Source: Pedobacter roseus (GTDB taxonomy: Bacteria > Bacteroidota > Bacteroidia > Sphingobacteriales > Sphingobacteriaceae). Taken from it: a stretch of DNA of 64,000 bases. Positions 1 through 10,457 of the stretch are shown in pieces. The DNA is taken from NCBI RefSeq assembly GCF_014395225.1, contig NZ_CP060723.1:1798001-1862000 (forward strand), written 5' to 3'. The notes under the pieces were generated by a model, which made no database searches, was not told the DNA's origin, and saw nothing but the letters and a program-made list of their open reading frames with translations. Position 1 is the stretch's first letter. Each line of letters opens with the position of its first letter. A program made the position numbers and the translations under genes.

Positions 1-3000
1 GGTGGATTCAGAACATAGGTAACGGAAATGTTAAGGTACATCTGGAAGTTGCTATGACGGACCAAGAAGATAATGTGCGAAAATCTGCATTAAAGGTTAA
101 AAAGAGCTTAACATTAGGCCGTGGTCCTCTTGTTAAAGCTATTATTTTCAAAGGTAAGGACAAGGATCGTCTGTTGATCGTAATTCATCATCTTATTGTC
201 GATGGTGTATCCTGGAGAATAATTTTGCAAGATTTATCTACTTTATATGCCCAATATTTATCAAATGAAGCCTTGAGGTTACCTGCTAAAACCGAATCAT
301 TTCAGCACTGGTCAAAACAACAGTGGGAATATGCCAAAAGTATTACCCTATTAAAAGAAAAAACTTATTGGACTACAATCGATCAGGCTCATTCAGATAG
401 TATACCGATGGATTATGAAGAAAGGGGAAGTTTGGAGAAAGATTCTTCGATTTTGACATTTGTTCTGACTGAAATAGCTACTAAAAAGCTTACCAGCGAT
501 TGTTACTCGGCATATAGTACAGAAGTTAATGACATACTTCTTACTGCACTAAACTTTGCGCTCCTAGATACTTTCCAGATGCAGGACGTGGGGATATATC
601 TTGAGGGCCATGGTAGAGAAGATATAGATGGTGATATGGATGTGACAAGAACCGTGGGATGGTTTACTACTATGTATCCTGTCATATTAAAAATGAAATT
701 TTCCAACGAACCCACTCGTCAATTACTTGAGGTCAAAGAAACATTGCGAAATGTACCAAATAAAGGAATTGGTTATGGTATATTGAGGTACTTAAATGAG
801 GTTGATTTCAAAAACCATACTGACATTGCTTTCAATAATTTGGGGGAATTTAAAGATGGGGAAAACAACAATGAAGAATATACCAAAATTTTTAGATTCT
901 CTAAAGATGATCATGGGAGTGATGTATCAGAGAAGCGGAGGCGGGACCACATACTTTATTTCAATGCAATCATTGTAAACGGAAAGATGTCTCTATCTGT
1001 TAACTACAGTCGTAAACAATTCAAGACTAAAACTATTGACAGCTTGGCAAAAGCGTATGAAAATAGACTGTTGGATTTGATAAACAATCTTGCCGCATTT
1101 GACTTTGCTTCTGTAACTCCCAGTGATTTAACCTTCAGAAATATAAACATTGACGATTTATTGAAGTTTAATAAAGAGAATAATATAGAAGATGTATATA
1201 CGCTGAGCCATATGCAGAAGGGACTATATTTTCATTGGCTATATTCAAGGTATTCTTTTTCCTATTTTGGTCAATTAACGTATAAAATAAGGGGAGAGAT
1301 TAGTGTTCCAGATTTGAATATTAGCTACGATAGATTAGTTGCCAGATATCAGGTGCTCAGAACCTTCTTCACTGATGAGCTTTCGGACGAAATTTTACAA
1401 ATTGTCGTAAAAAATGTAGGATCAAACTTTATTTATATTGATTCCACCTCAGATAAAGATTTTTCACTGGATGATTTTAAAAGAAAGGATAAATTAAAGG
1501 GCTTTGATCTAAATCGTGGTTCACAAATGCGACTTACTGTAATTAGATTGGATGACCATCACCATGAATTTATCTGGAGTCATCATCATATTTTAATGGA
1601 TGGCTGGTGCTTGAATAGGCTTATAACCGAATTTTTTATGATATATCAGGGAGTAATTTCCAAAACGGCCATAGATCTTCCTTTACCAATTCCATACTCC
1701 CGATATATAGACTGGTTAGGTGGTGTCAATCAGACAAAGAGCCTTGATTACTGGAAGAAATACCTTTTAAATTTCAATGAGGTAACAGGAGTGCCAAGAC
1801 AGAAGGCCCAAAGCTCAGCAGGTTTTACTGAAGAAAAACTTAAATTCTCAATCGAAGAAAGTTTAAGTCTATCAATCAGGCACCTTACAAGAGGACTTGG
1901 AATAACAGAAAGCATTTTCTTTCAGTCAGTCTGGTCGATCGTTTTAAGCAGGTATAATAATACAACCGATATTTTATTTGGCACGGTAGTTTCAGGAAGG
2001 CCGCCTACGATTGAGCATGTGGAACAGATGATAGGCCTATTTATCAATACGGTTCCGGTTCGAAATGAAATTATACCAAGTTCTACGTTTAGTGAATTTG
2101 CTATTGGATGCCAAAAACGTTCAATTGAATCTGCAGATTTTCATTACTCTCAGTTGGCAGATATTCAAGCATTGAGTTCTCTCGGAAGAGATTTATTTGA
2201 TCATATAATGATTTTTGAAAACTATCCTATACAGGATAGTTTAAATGATAATATAGCAAATGAAACGTCTGGTGATAAGATTTCACTGGTATCGTCAGAT
2301 ATAGCTGTCGAAACCAATTATGACCTCACTTTGATCATCGTTCCTGATGATGAAATTAAGTGTCAGTTTAATTTTAACAGTCATGTTTATGGAAAAGACC
2401 AGATCGAAATTCTTAGGAATCATTTTCTTGCAACCATAGGCTCTGTACTCGTTGATCCGGGAATTAATTTATGTGAGATATCAATTACGTCAAATAATGA
2501 AAGAAAATTAATACTGGAAAAGTTTAATGCAACTTTTGTAGAATTCCCTCCTAATGATACCATACTTCAATTGCTTGATAAGTCATTCAAAGGCAATTCA
2601 GGTAAAACCGCAATTACATATGATACGAGAACTGTGTCCTATTCGCAACTAAATGATATTTCTAATAAGTTTGCTAGATACCTCAGAGATAATTATGGTA
2701 TTAAGCCTAATGAGATCGTTGCGATAATGCTTGATCGAAGTGAATGGCTGGTAATTTCCATATTGTCAATTTTGAAAGCAGGTGGAGCATATGTGCCGCT
2801 CGATCCAGATTTCCCCAAAGATAGAATTGATTATATTGTTAGTGACTGCAGTTGTAGACTTATAATCGATGAAGAGGAAATTAAGCGTTTTATGTTCTTC
2901 CTTTCTAGTCTTTCATCGAAGAACTTATCTTATGCAAATAAGATGTCCGATCTAGCATATGTTATTTTTACATCAGGATCAACAGGAACCCCAAAAGGCG

Positions 3001-6000
3001 TTATGATTGAACATCGTGGTCTATCAAATCTGATGCAATTTTACTCTGTTAAGGGCATTATCAACTGTACTTTAACATGTAATTATATCTTTGATGTTTC
3101 AGTGCTGGAGATTTTTAGAACTCTTCTAAGCGGAGGGAATTTAGTGATTCCTGAGCGAGAGTTGGTTTACTCCCCTAATGATTATGCAGAGTTTCTCTAT
3201 TCAAATAAAATTACACATTGCTACATCCATCCCTTTCACATTGGTGAAATAGCTAGCTTTCTTGCCCAGAAAACCGATTTCTTCCTAAAAGAAGTAATTG
3301 CTGGGGTTGAGTCTATCAGGGTAACTGATATCTCATTATTGCTTGATTATGATGTCAAGGTTGTTAACGGATATGGCCCTACAGAATGTACCATTACCTC
3401 AACCACATTGGATTTGAATGAAATTGATTTGGCATCTACCAACGTTCTTCCTATCGGTCGACCTGTATCAAATAGCCGGGTTTATATAATTGATTGTTTT
3501 GGTGGTCTCAGCGGTATCGGTGTCCCGGGGGAGATCTGTGTTGGTGGTGCAGGGGTTGCCCGGGGTTACCTTAACCTTCCTGAACTGACCTCATCACGGT
3601 TTGTTCCCGACCCTTATTTTCCAGGGGAGCGGATGTACCTAACGGGTGACCTTGGCCGTTGGCTTCCTGATGGCAACATCGAGTTCCTTGGCCGTTCTGA
3701 CGATCAGGTCAAGATCAGGGGCTACCGTGTTGAGCTGGGCGAGATCGAGAACGTGCTTGTTGGACATCCCGGTATTGAGAGCTGTGTAGCTGCCGTTCGC
3801 GGCATCGGTTCGGATCGTGAGCTTGTATGTTACTTTACCGGCTCTTCTGAGCTTTCCAGCGGGGATCTCCGTTCCTATCTTTCCGGTCTACTTCCATCTT
3901 ACATGGTGCCCGGGCACTATGTGCTCCTTGCGTCGCTTCCCCTTACGGGTAACGGAAAGGTGGACCGCCGCGCACTTCCGGACCCTGCGGGACTTGGTGT
4001 TTCCACGGGCATGGATTATGTTGCTCCCTCGACAGATATAGAGCGGGAGTTGTCAGAGGTCTATGGAGATGTGCTGAAACGACAGCTTGTTGGTGCCCTT
4101 GATGATTTTTTTGTTCTTGGTGGGGACTCTATTAAGTCGATCCAGATAGTTTCTAGGCTTAAACAACGGGGCTATATGCTGACGATCCAGGATGTCATGC
4201 TATATCCCACTGTACGGGATCTCTCGCTGCGCGCCAAGCCATTGGGACGGAGTTCGGAGCAGGGTGTTTACCAAGGTATTGTTCCACTTGGGCCTGTTCA
4301 GCTCTTCTTTTTTGCCGATGATTCGCCCGATAAGCATCACTACAACCATTCTGTACTTCTAAATAGCAATGTTCCTGTTTCTGAGGAGGCCCTTCGAATG
4401 TGCCTTGGCTACCTTGTCCTGCACCACGATGCTCTACGCATGGTCTACAGGGAGGGCCCAGAGGGTTGGGAGCAGGAGAACCTGGGGTCTGCGCAGGGTT
4501 ATTCTCTTGACGTGCTTCCATATATTGCTGGCGAATCTTTCGCGGCGACCTGTTCGCTGGTTCAATCTGGGATAGACTTGGAGAAAGGACCACTTTTACG
4601 GGCGGTGCTCTTCAGGGACGGTGGCTCAGACCGCCTTCTTCTTGTTGCGCACCATCTTGTTGTTGACGGTGTCTCTTGGCGTATCCTTTTTGAGGATCTT
4701 TCAACGCTTTATCGCCAGTACCTTACTGGGACCATCCTTTCTCTTCCAGCGAAGACCGACTCTTTTGGGTATTGGCAGCAAAAGCTGGTTTCCTATGGAC
4801 ACAGCGCTGGCCTTGCAATAGAGCGTGAATACTGGTCTGCCGTGGATTCTTCTAAGCCGGCCGTCCTTCTTCTGGATGATCCCTCAGGAAGCAATCTGGT
4901 AGGCGATGCGTCCTCTCTCTCTTTCGTTCTGAATAGGGAGGAAACTAGACTTCTGCTTACCAAATGCTACCATTCCTTCCATACTGATATTAACGATATC
5001 CTTCTGTCCGCACTGTCGCTTGCACTTTCCGATGTCTTCGATCTTGACCGAGTTTGTTTAAAGCTCGAGGGCCACGGCAGAGAGACGATCGACAGTGATA
5101 CGGATGTAAGCCGTACAGTCGGTTGGTTTACCACGATATTTCCTGTTGTCTTCGAGATGTTGCACCGAGGCGATAAATTGCGTCATCTGATCGAGGTTAA
5201 AGAGGCTCTTCACCGCATTCCCAATAAAGGTATCGGCTACGGAATCTTACGCTATATCTGCGGGTCTGGCTATAGCCTATCACCTGAGGTGAGCTTTAAC
5301 TACCTTGGAGACTTCGGTTCTGGTGTGGGCGGCGACGGTGATGACTCCCTTTTCAGCTTTTCCAGTGAATACCATGGGAGTCCAGTGTCGCCTCTGCGCC
5401 AGCGTGACTCATTGCTCTCGGTTTCCGGCATTCTTGTGAACGGAAGGATTAGCCTTTCAGTCGCCTATAGCCATGCCCAGTTCCGGGAGGAAACAATTTC
5501 AAGGTTTGTTTCAAGCTACCGCGCCCAATTGGTTAGCATGATCAATATCCTTTCATGCGAAACCGAGCGGCATATCACGCCTGTTGACCTGACCTACAAG
5601 GGGCTTTCCGTACCCGATGTAAGTGAGATTGGAAGTGGCCATACCCTGGAGGATGTTTATCCGCTAGGCCCTCTCCAAGAGGGTCTCTATTACCATTGGT
5701 TTTCTTCGCCTTCTTCTCCCGCCTACTTCGAACAGATGAGCTACCGCGTGTATGGCGAGCTGGATATTTTTCGCCTAGAGTCGAGTTACCGCACTCTGGT
5801 CTCACGGCATGCGGTCCTGCGCACTTTCTTTACCCAAGATTATGGGGATCGTTTGTTACAGGTGGTTAGCCATAGCATCGATGGCTGCTTTAACTATCTT
5901 GATGTTTCAGGGGACGAGAATTTCTCGATGGACTCTTTCAAGTCAGCTGATCGTTTGCGTGGGTTCGACCTCCACAGAGGCTCGCAGATGCGCCTGAGCG

Positions 6001-8750
6001 TTATTTGTCTGGGCAGCAAAGAATATGAGTTTGTCTGGAGCCACCATCACATACTGATGGACGGCTGGTGCGTTGGGATATTGATCCGGGAATTTTTCCA
6101 GATGTATTATAGTCATCTTGTTGAAGATTCCCCAATGCTGGGACGGATCTATCCTTATTCTGATTACATCAAATGGCTCGGAACCATCGACAGGGAAAGC
6201 AGTATTTCCTACTGGCGGGGCTATCTTTCGGGGTACGATAGTATTTCTGAGGTTCCAAAGTCGAGAAAGGCCGGTCCCCCTGTCCGTAAAGAACAAGCTC
6301 TTGTGATAAGTGACGGGCTGTATGATAAGCTCCGCTTGCTGTCAGGGGAAATGGGTGTAACTGAGAATAGTTTTATCCAGACGGTATGGGGAATGCTTCT
6401 TGGGATATACAACGGAAGCAGTGACGTTGTTTTCGGTTCTGTTGTGTCCGGACGTCCCCCGGATATTGCTGGCATCGAGGAGATGGTCGGTCTGTTCAGT
6501 AATACCATACCAGTACGGGTACGCTCTGTGCCCGGTACAAGTTTCCGTGATCTCTTAAGGGCGGTACAGGAACAGGCCATAGACAGTCTTGATCATCATT
6601 ATGTGCAACTTGCCGAGATACAGTCTTGCAGCAGCACTGGCGGGATACTTTTTGATCATATATTGGTATTCGAGAACTATCCCATCGGGGAGATTGTATC
6701 GACGTCAAGTGGGAGTGAAGGCTTTTTGGTATCCCGAACCGATATGTTTAATGAAAACAGTTTTGATCTTACGGTAGTTGTGGTTCCTGGGGAAAAGCTT
6801 GGTATAAGGTTTACTTACAATAACAATATTTACTCAGATAGAACTATTTCCCGTCTTGGGGAGCACCTGCTTGAAGTTATCAGTTCAGTGCTATCCCATC
6901 CCGACCGTTCTATTGGTGAGGTTGGTTATGTTGGCGATGCAGAGCGTGCAGTTATACTTGGAGAGTTCAATGCTACCTTATCAGCCTATCCTTCTGAAAA
7001 GACGCTCGTGAGCCTTTTCGAGGAACAGGTATCCCTGAAAGGGGATTCTACAGCTCTTGTTTTTGGGAGCAATCGTCTTACATATGATGAGCTAAATACC
7101 CGTTCGAACCGTCTTGCACACTATCTTAGGGATGAGTACGGGATCCGTAGCGGCGAGCTGGTTGGAATTCTTTTAGATCGCAGCGACTGGATGGTGGTAT
7201 CTCTCCTTGGGGTACTAAAGTCTGGGGGTGCCTATGTTCCCATCGACCCTGATTATCCCGCTGATCGAATTGCCTACATACTTTCAGATAGCGGCTGCCG
7301 AACTGTTATAGACAGTGCGGAGCTTGCACGTTTCTTCCTTGTGATGGATGGTTTTTCCGTTTCAAATCCTATCTTGAGCTGCATTCCGACGGATCTTGCG
7401 TATGTGATCTACACCTCTGGCTCGACGGGTACACCTAAGGGTGTAATGATTGAACATAGGAACGTGGTCAACTATATTTCTTGGTTTATCACCAATTTCG
7501 GAGATAACTGCAATACTTTGCTTTTGTCGAACATAACCTTTGATGGGGTAAAAACCGCACTTTTTGGGGCTTTATTGAGTGGAAGTACCCTGCACGTGGT
7601 CGAGCGGGATGTGTTATATGCTCCTTTAAAGCTAACAAGATATATATTTGACAATGGCATCGGTTTTTTAAAAATTATCCCCTCTTTGCTGAAATTGCTA
7701 GTATCCGAGGTCGAAAGTTTTGATCTCCTTGCCAGATCTAGAGAACTGGGACTTCTTGTTATAGGTGGGGATGCGATTGATCTAGGGGATGTTTCAAAGC
7801 TCAGGGCCTGTGGGCGAGAAATAAGAATGATCAACCATTATGGTCCTACCGAGACCACGGTTGGTGTTTTAACATATGAGATCGGGAGTGTGTGCAGCAG
7901 TATACCTATCGGTCGTCCGATATCGAACAGCCGGGTTTATATAATTGACGGTTTTGGTGGTCTCAGCGGTATCGGTGTACCGGGGGAGATCTGTGTTGGT
8001 GGTGCAGGGGTCGCCCGGGGTTACCTTAACCTTCCTGAACTGACCTCATCACGGTTTGTTCCCGACCCTTATTTCCCAGGGGAGCGGATGTACCTAACGG
8101 GTGACCTTGGCCGTTGGCTTCCTGATGGCAACATCGAGTTCCTTGGCCGTTCTGACGATCAAGTCAAGATCAGGGGCTACCGTGTTGAGCTGGGCGAGAT
8201 CGAGAACGTGCTTGTTGGACATCCCGGTATTGAGAGCTGTGTTGCTGCCGTTCGCGGCATCGGTTCGGATCGTGAGCTTGTATGTTACTTTACCGGCTCT
8301 TCTGAGCTTTCCAGCGGGGATCTCCGTTCCTATCTTTCCGGTCTACTTCCATCTTACATGGTGCCCGGGCACTATGTGCTCCTTGCATCGCTTCCCCTTA
8401 CGGGTAACGGAAAGGTGGACCGCCGTGCACTTCCGGACCCTGCGGGACTTGGTGTTTCCACGGGCATGGATTATGTTGCTCCCTCGACAGATATAGAGCG
8501 GGAGCTCGTATCTATCTGGGAAGAGGTGCTCGGCCGTGAGGGCATAGGTGTCATGGACAATTTTTTCGAGCTCGGGGGCAATTCTATAAAGGTAATTTAT
8601 CTATATCGCGAGATCAAAAAGCGTTATTTAGATGAAATACAAATACATGAAATATTCAGTAACCCAACAATTTTCCAACTAAATAAGCTGATACGGATAA
8701 AAAATAACTTGGAACTGGATGAAAATATACTTAAAAAAGGAAATTTTTAA
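1..8750 (+). CDS. orf1: NRPS, E / C-A-PCP-E / C-A-PCP (5' end outside window)
   Basis: Non-ribosomal peptide synthetase adding two residues. The frame is open from base 3, so the ATG at 54 is internal and the gene begins upstream. Order: remainder of an epimerization domain (to about 1160; HHLIVDG and EGHGRE), a D-residue-accepting condensation domain (about 1186-2500; SHHHILMDG), A domain (about 2520-4040), PCP with its phosphopantetheine serine at 4128, epimerization domain (about 4255-5620; HHLVVDG, EGHGRE, NKGIGYG), condensation domain (about 5650-6940), A domain (6965-8480) and PCP (serine at 8583). Pocket residues read by eye are D-V-L-Y-I-G-G-I-T (unassigned) and D-G-T-K-V-G-H-V-G, close to the Asp/Asn codes (DLTKVGHIG, DLTKLGEVG) but with Gly for Leu at position 236. 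The first residue would be epimerised to D. The C-terminal tail (about 40 residues) has no thioesterase, so the chain passes on, probably to the ketosynthase of orf3. Confidence 0.96.
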   Translation, partial: WIQNIGNGNVKVHLEVAMTDQEDNVRKSALKVKKSLTLGRGPLVKAIIFKGKDKDRLLIVIHHLIVDGVSWRIILQDLSTLYAQYLSNEALRLPAKTESFQHWSKQQWEYAKSITLLKEKTYWTTIDQAHSDSIPMDYEERGSLEKDSSILTFVLTEIATKKLTSDCYSAYSTEVNDILLTALNFALLDTFQMQDVGIYLEGHGREDIDGDMDVTRTVGWFTTMYPVILKMKFSNEPTRQLLEVKETLRNVPNKGIGYGILRYLNEVDFKNHTDIAFNNLGEFKDGENNNEEYTKIFRFSKDDHGSDVSEKRRRDHILYFNAIIVNGKMSLSVNYSRKQFKTKTIDSLAKAYENRLLDLINNLAAFDFASVTPSDLTFRNINIDDLLKFNKENNIEDVYTLSHMQKGLYFHWLYSRYSFSYFGQLTYKIRGEISVPDLNISYDRLVARYQVLRTFFTDELSDEILQIVVKNVGSNFIYIDSTSDKDFSLDDFKRKDKLKGFDLNRGSQMRLTVIRLDDHHHEFIWSHHHILMDGWCLNRLITEFFMIYQGVISKTAIDLPLPIPYSRYIDWLGGVNQTKSLDYWKKYLLNFNEVTGVPRQKAQSSAGFTEEKLKFSIEESLSLSIRHLTRGLGITESIFFQSVWSIVLSRYNNTTDILFGTVVSGRPPTIEHVEQMIGLFINTVPVRNEIIPSSTFSEFAIGCQKRSIESADFHYSQLADIQALSSLGRDLFDHIMIFENYPIQDSLNDNIANETSGDKISLVSSDIAVETNYDLTLIIVPDDEIKCQFNFNSHVYGKDQIEILRNHFLATIGSVLVDPGINLCEISITSNNERKLILEKFNATFVEFPPNDTILQLLDKSFKGNSGKTAITYDTRTVSYSQLNDISNKFARYLRDNYGIKPNEIVAIMLDRSEWLVISILSILKAGGAYVPLDPDFPKDRIDYIVSDCSCRLIIDEEEIKRFMFFLSSLSSKNLSYANKMSDLAYVIFTSGSTGTPKGVMIEHRGLSNLMQFYSVKGIINCTLTCNYIFDVSVLEIFRTLLSGGNLVIPERELVYSPNDYAEFLYSNKITHCYIHPFHIGEIASFLAQKTDFFLKEVIAGVESIRVTDISLLLDYDVKVVNGYGPTECTITSTTLDLNEIDLASTNVLPIGRPVSNSRVYIIDCFGGLSGIGVPGEICVGGAGVARGYLNLPELTSSRFVPDPYFPGERMYLTGDLGRWLPDGNIEFLGRSDDQVKIRGYRVELGEIENVLVGHPGIESCVAAVRGIGSDRELVCYFTGSSELSSGDLRSYLSGLLPSYMVPGHYVLLASLPLTGNGKVDRRALPDPAGLGVSTGMDYVAPSTDIERELSEVYGDVLKRQLVGALDDFFVLGGDSIKSIQIVSRLKQRGYMLTIQDVMLYPTVRDLSLRAKPLGRSSEQGVYQGIVPLGPVQLFFFADDSPDKHHYNHSVLLNSNVPVSEEALRMCLGYLVLHHDALRMVYREGPEGWEQENLGSAQGYSLDVLPYIAGESFAATCSLVQSGIDLEKGPLLRAVLFRDGGSDRLLLVAHHLVVDGVSWRILFEDLSTLYRQYLTGTILSLPAKTDSFGYWQQKLVSYGHSAGLAIEREYWSAVDSSKPAVLLLDDPSGSNLVGDASSLSFVLNREETRLLLTKCYHSFHTDINDILLSALSLALSDVFDLDRVCLKLEGHGRETIDSDTDVSRTVGWFTTIFPVVFEMLHRGDKLRHLIEVKEALHRIPNKGIGYGILRYICGSGYSLSPEVSFNYLGDFGSGVGGDGDDSLFSFSSEYHGSPVSPLRQRDSLLSVSGILVNGRISLSVAYSHAQFREETISRFVSSYRAQLVSMINILSCETERHITPVDLTYKGLSVPDVSEIGSGHTLEDVYPLGPLQEGLYYHWFSSPSSPAYFEQMSYRVYGELDIFRLESSYRTLVSRHAVLRTFFTQDYGDRLLQVVSHSIDGCFNYLDVSGDENFSMDSFKSADRLRGFDLHRGSQMRLSVICLGSKEYEFVWSHHHILMDGWCVGILIREFFQMYYSHLVEDSPMLGRIYPYSDYIKWLGTIDRESSISYWRGYLSGYDSISEVPKSRKAGPPVRKEQALVISDGLYDKLRLLSGEMGVTENSFIQTVWGMLLGIYNGSSDVVFGSVVSGRPPDIAGIEEMVGLFSNTIPVRVRSVPGTSFRDLLRAVQEQAIDSLDHHYVQLAEIQSCSSTGGILFDHILVFENYPIGEIVSTSSGSEGFLVSRTDMFNENSFDLTVVVVPGEKLGIRFTYNNNIYSDRTISRLGEHLLEVISSVLSHPDRSIGEVGYVGDAERAVILGEFNATLSAYPSEKTLVSLFEEQVSLKGDSTALVFGSNRLTYDELNTRSNRLAHYLRDEYGIRSGELVGILLDRSDWMVVSLLGVLKSGGAYVPIDPDYPADRIAYILSDSGCRTVIDSAELARFFLVMDGFSVSNPILSCIPTDLAYVIYTSGSTGTPKGVMIEHRNVVNYISWFITNFGDNCNTLLLSNITFDGVKTALFGALLSGSTLHVVERDVLYAPLKLTRYIFDNGIGFLKIIPSLLKLLVSEVESFDLLARSRELGLLVIGGDAIDLGDVSKLRACGREIRMINHYGPTETTVGVLTYEIGSVCSSIPIGRPISNSRVYIIDGFGGLSGIGVPGEICVGGAGVARGYLNLPELTSSRFVPDPYFPGERMYLTGDLGRWLPDGNIEFLGRSDDQVKIRGYRVELGEIENVLVGHPGIESCVAAVRGIGSDRELVCYFTGSSELSSGDLRSYLSGLLPSYMVPGHYVLLASLPLTGNGKVDRRALPDPAGLGVSTGMDYVAPSTDIERELVSIWEEVLGREGIGVMDNFFELGGNSIKVIYLYREIKKRYLDEIQIHEIFSNPTIFQLNKLIRIKNNLELDENILKKGNF
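3434..4045 (+). repeat. Shell family I, back half of A domain (copy 1 of 4)
   Basis: A direct repeat of about 0.6 kb encoding A motifs from SNSRVYII to the A-PCP linker (VAPSTD). Near-identical copies lie at about 7905-8575, 15417-16070 and 25282-25950. It is GC-richer than the cores beside it. Confidence 0.9.
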
Positions 8751-8761
8751 TTTATTGTTTT

Positions 8762-10444
8762 ATGAGAATTTGCGGATTGAAACTTACACATGACGGTGCT
8801 ATAGCTTTGATTGAAGATAATAGGTTGGTCTTTTGTATGGAGCTTGAAAAGTTAGATAACAATTCAAGATATAGTATGATCGATGAGGCTTCCATAATTG
8901 AAGAAATCTTAAATGAACAGGGATACGAGATTTCACAAATAGACCATTTTGTGATAGATGGTTGGGGAGGCTATAATCCTGATGAACTTGCAATACAACC
9001 TCGTCTCAAACTCGGGAAGGAGTTTAATTATCTCTCGATCTTTAATAATAATAACATCTACGAATTGAAAGTGGCCCAATATCAAGAGGAAAATTTAAAG
9101 AGAAATATCCTTGAGCCCTTGAAATTTGACGGATTGAAAATTAAACAGCATCAGATCTCTTACGAAAGCTACTTACATGTTACAGGGCATGTATTAAGCT
9201 CATATTGCACAAGCCCTTTTGCTCAAAATGGAGAAGATGCATTTGTGTTGATTTGGGACGGCGGAATGTTTCCAAACTTATATCACGTTGAATATAAAAC
9301 CAATACGATAGTAAATTTGGGGCCATTATTTCTTTTAATAGGGAATACGTATACCATCTTTTCACAACATTTCCATCCTTTTAAAACAACAGGTGTTTTC
9401 GCTAAAGATGATCTTGGACTCGCAGGGAAAATAATGGCATATGTAGCTTTAGGAGACTGTAAACCTCAACTGTTTGACATCTTTGATGATTTAATTGGGA
9501 GGGGTTTCAAGAATGCGATGGGATATGCAAATGTTTTTGCAAATGACCTTAAAAAAGAATTAAATAATCAACAGATCGTTTATGAAGATCAAGATATACT
9601 TAGAACATTTCACGAATATATGGGTAAAATGTTGGTGGAGAAATTATCAAAGAAAGTAAAGCGGACAGACAGGGCTCCCCAAAATTTATGCTTGGCAGGC
9701 GGTTGCGCGCTCAATATTAAGTGGAATAGTATAGTGCGGGATTCTGGTATTTTTAAACACGTCTACGTACCACCCTTTCCGAACGACTCTGGTAGTGCCA
9801 TAGGGGTAGCGTGTGCAAAAATGGTTGAAACATCCAATAAAATGTCATTAGAATGGAATGTTTATAGTGGGCCTACTATTATCAAGAACAATCCGACCTC
9901 AGGTTGGGGCAGTAAGGCTTTTGATAAGAAGCAATTAGCTCAACTTTTATTCAGCGATGGGGATCCTATAATAGTCCTAAGTGGAAAAGCGGAACTGGGG
10001 CCAAGAGCTCTTGGGAACAGAAGTATAATAGCTCCCGCCGTAGCTAAGGATATACGGCAAAAACTTAACTTAATAAAATTACGGGAAGATTACCGGCCGA
10101 TATCACCGATATGCTTAGAACAATTTGCAGGTGAGATATTTGTGCCAGGTACACCTGACCCTTATATGCTGTTTGATCACCAGGTAAAAGATAAATGGAA
10201 GGATAGGGTGCCAGGCATCGTGCATTTGGATAACTCCTCTCGGCTACAAACAATCAATAAGTTACAGAATCCTTTTTTGGCTGAATTGATATATGAATAT
10301 TATTTGTTAAGCGGCATTCCGTTGATATGTAATACCAGTGCCAACTTTAACGGACGAGGCTTTTTTCCAGATGTTTATTCAGCTACCGAGTGGGGCATGT
10401 GTAGATATGTTTGGTGTGATAACACGCTATATTATAAAAATTAA
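8762..10444 (+). CDS. orf2: NodU/CmcH-family carbamoyltransferase
   Basis: A 560-residue enzyme of the NodU/CmcH O-carbamoyltransferase family, which moves carbamoyl from carbamoyl phosphate (through carbamoyl-AMP) to a hydroxyl group, as in nodulation factors and cephamycin. Visible family motifs: N-terminal HDGAIALIED, a His-rich HVTGHVLSSY segment near residue 140, LAGGCALN near residue 310 followed by VPPFPNDSGSAIG, GPRALGNRS near residue 415, and REDYRPISP near residue 440. The length is normal for the family. It starts 11 bp after orf1 stops and ends 13 bp before orf3, so it is co-transcribed with the synthetases and is probably a tailoring enzyme. The accepting hydroxyl cannot be read from sequence; the beta-hydroxyl made by the orf4 ketoreductase or a Ser residue are candidates. 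Base composition is AT-rich, like the PKS genes. Confidence 0.93.
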   Translation: MRICGLKLTHDGAIALIEDNRLVFCMELEKLDNNSRYSMIDEASIIEEILNEQGYEISQIDHFVIDGWGGYNPDELAIQPRLKLGKEFNYLSIFNNNNIYELKVAQYQEENLKRNILEPLKFDGLKIKQHQISYESYLHVTGHVLSSYCTSPFAQNGEDAFVLIWDGGMFPNLYHVEYKTNTIVNLGPLFLLIGNTYTIFSQHFHPFKTTGVFAKDDLGLAGKIMAYVALGDCKPQLFDIFDDLIGRGFKNAMGYANVFANDLKKELNNQQIVYEDQDILRTFHEYMGKMLVEKLSKKVKRTDRAPQNLCLAGGCALNIKWNSIVRDSGIFKHVYVPPFPNDSGSAIGVACAKMVETSNKMSLEWNVYSGPTIIKNNPTSGWGSKAFDKKQLAQLLFSDGDPIIVLSGKAELGPRALGNRSIIAPAVAKDIRQKLNLIKLREDYRPISPICLEQFAGEIFVPGTPDPYMLFDHQVKDKWKDRVPGIVHLDNSSRLQTINKLQNPFLAELIYEYYLLSGIPLICNTSANFNGRGFFPDVYSATEWGMCRYVWCDNTLYYKN

Positions 10445-10457
10445 ACTGTAGGCGCAT

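Noticed and set aside
54-56. ATG at 54 as the start of orf1
   Set aside because: The frame is open upstream to base 3 and reads as epimerization-domain sequence, so the true start is outside the window.
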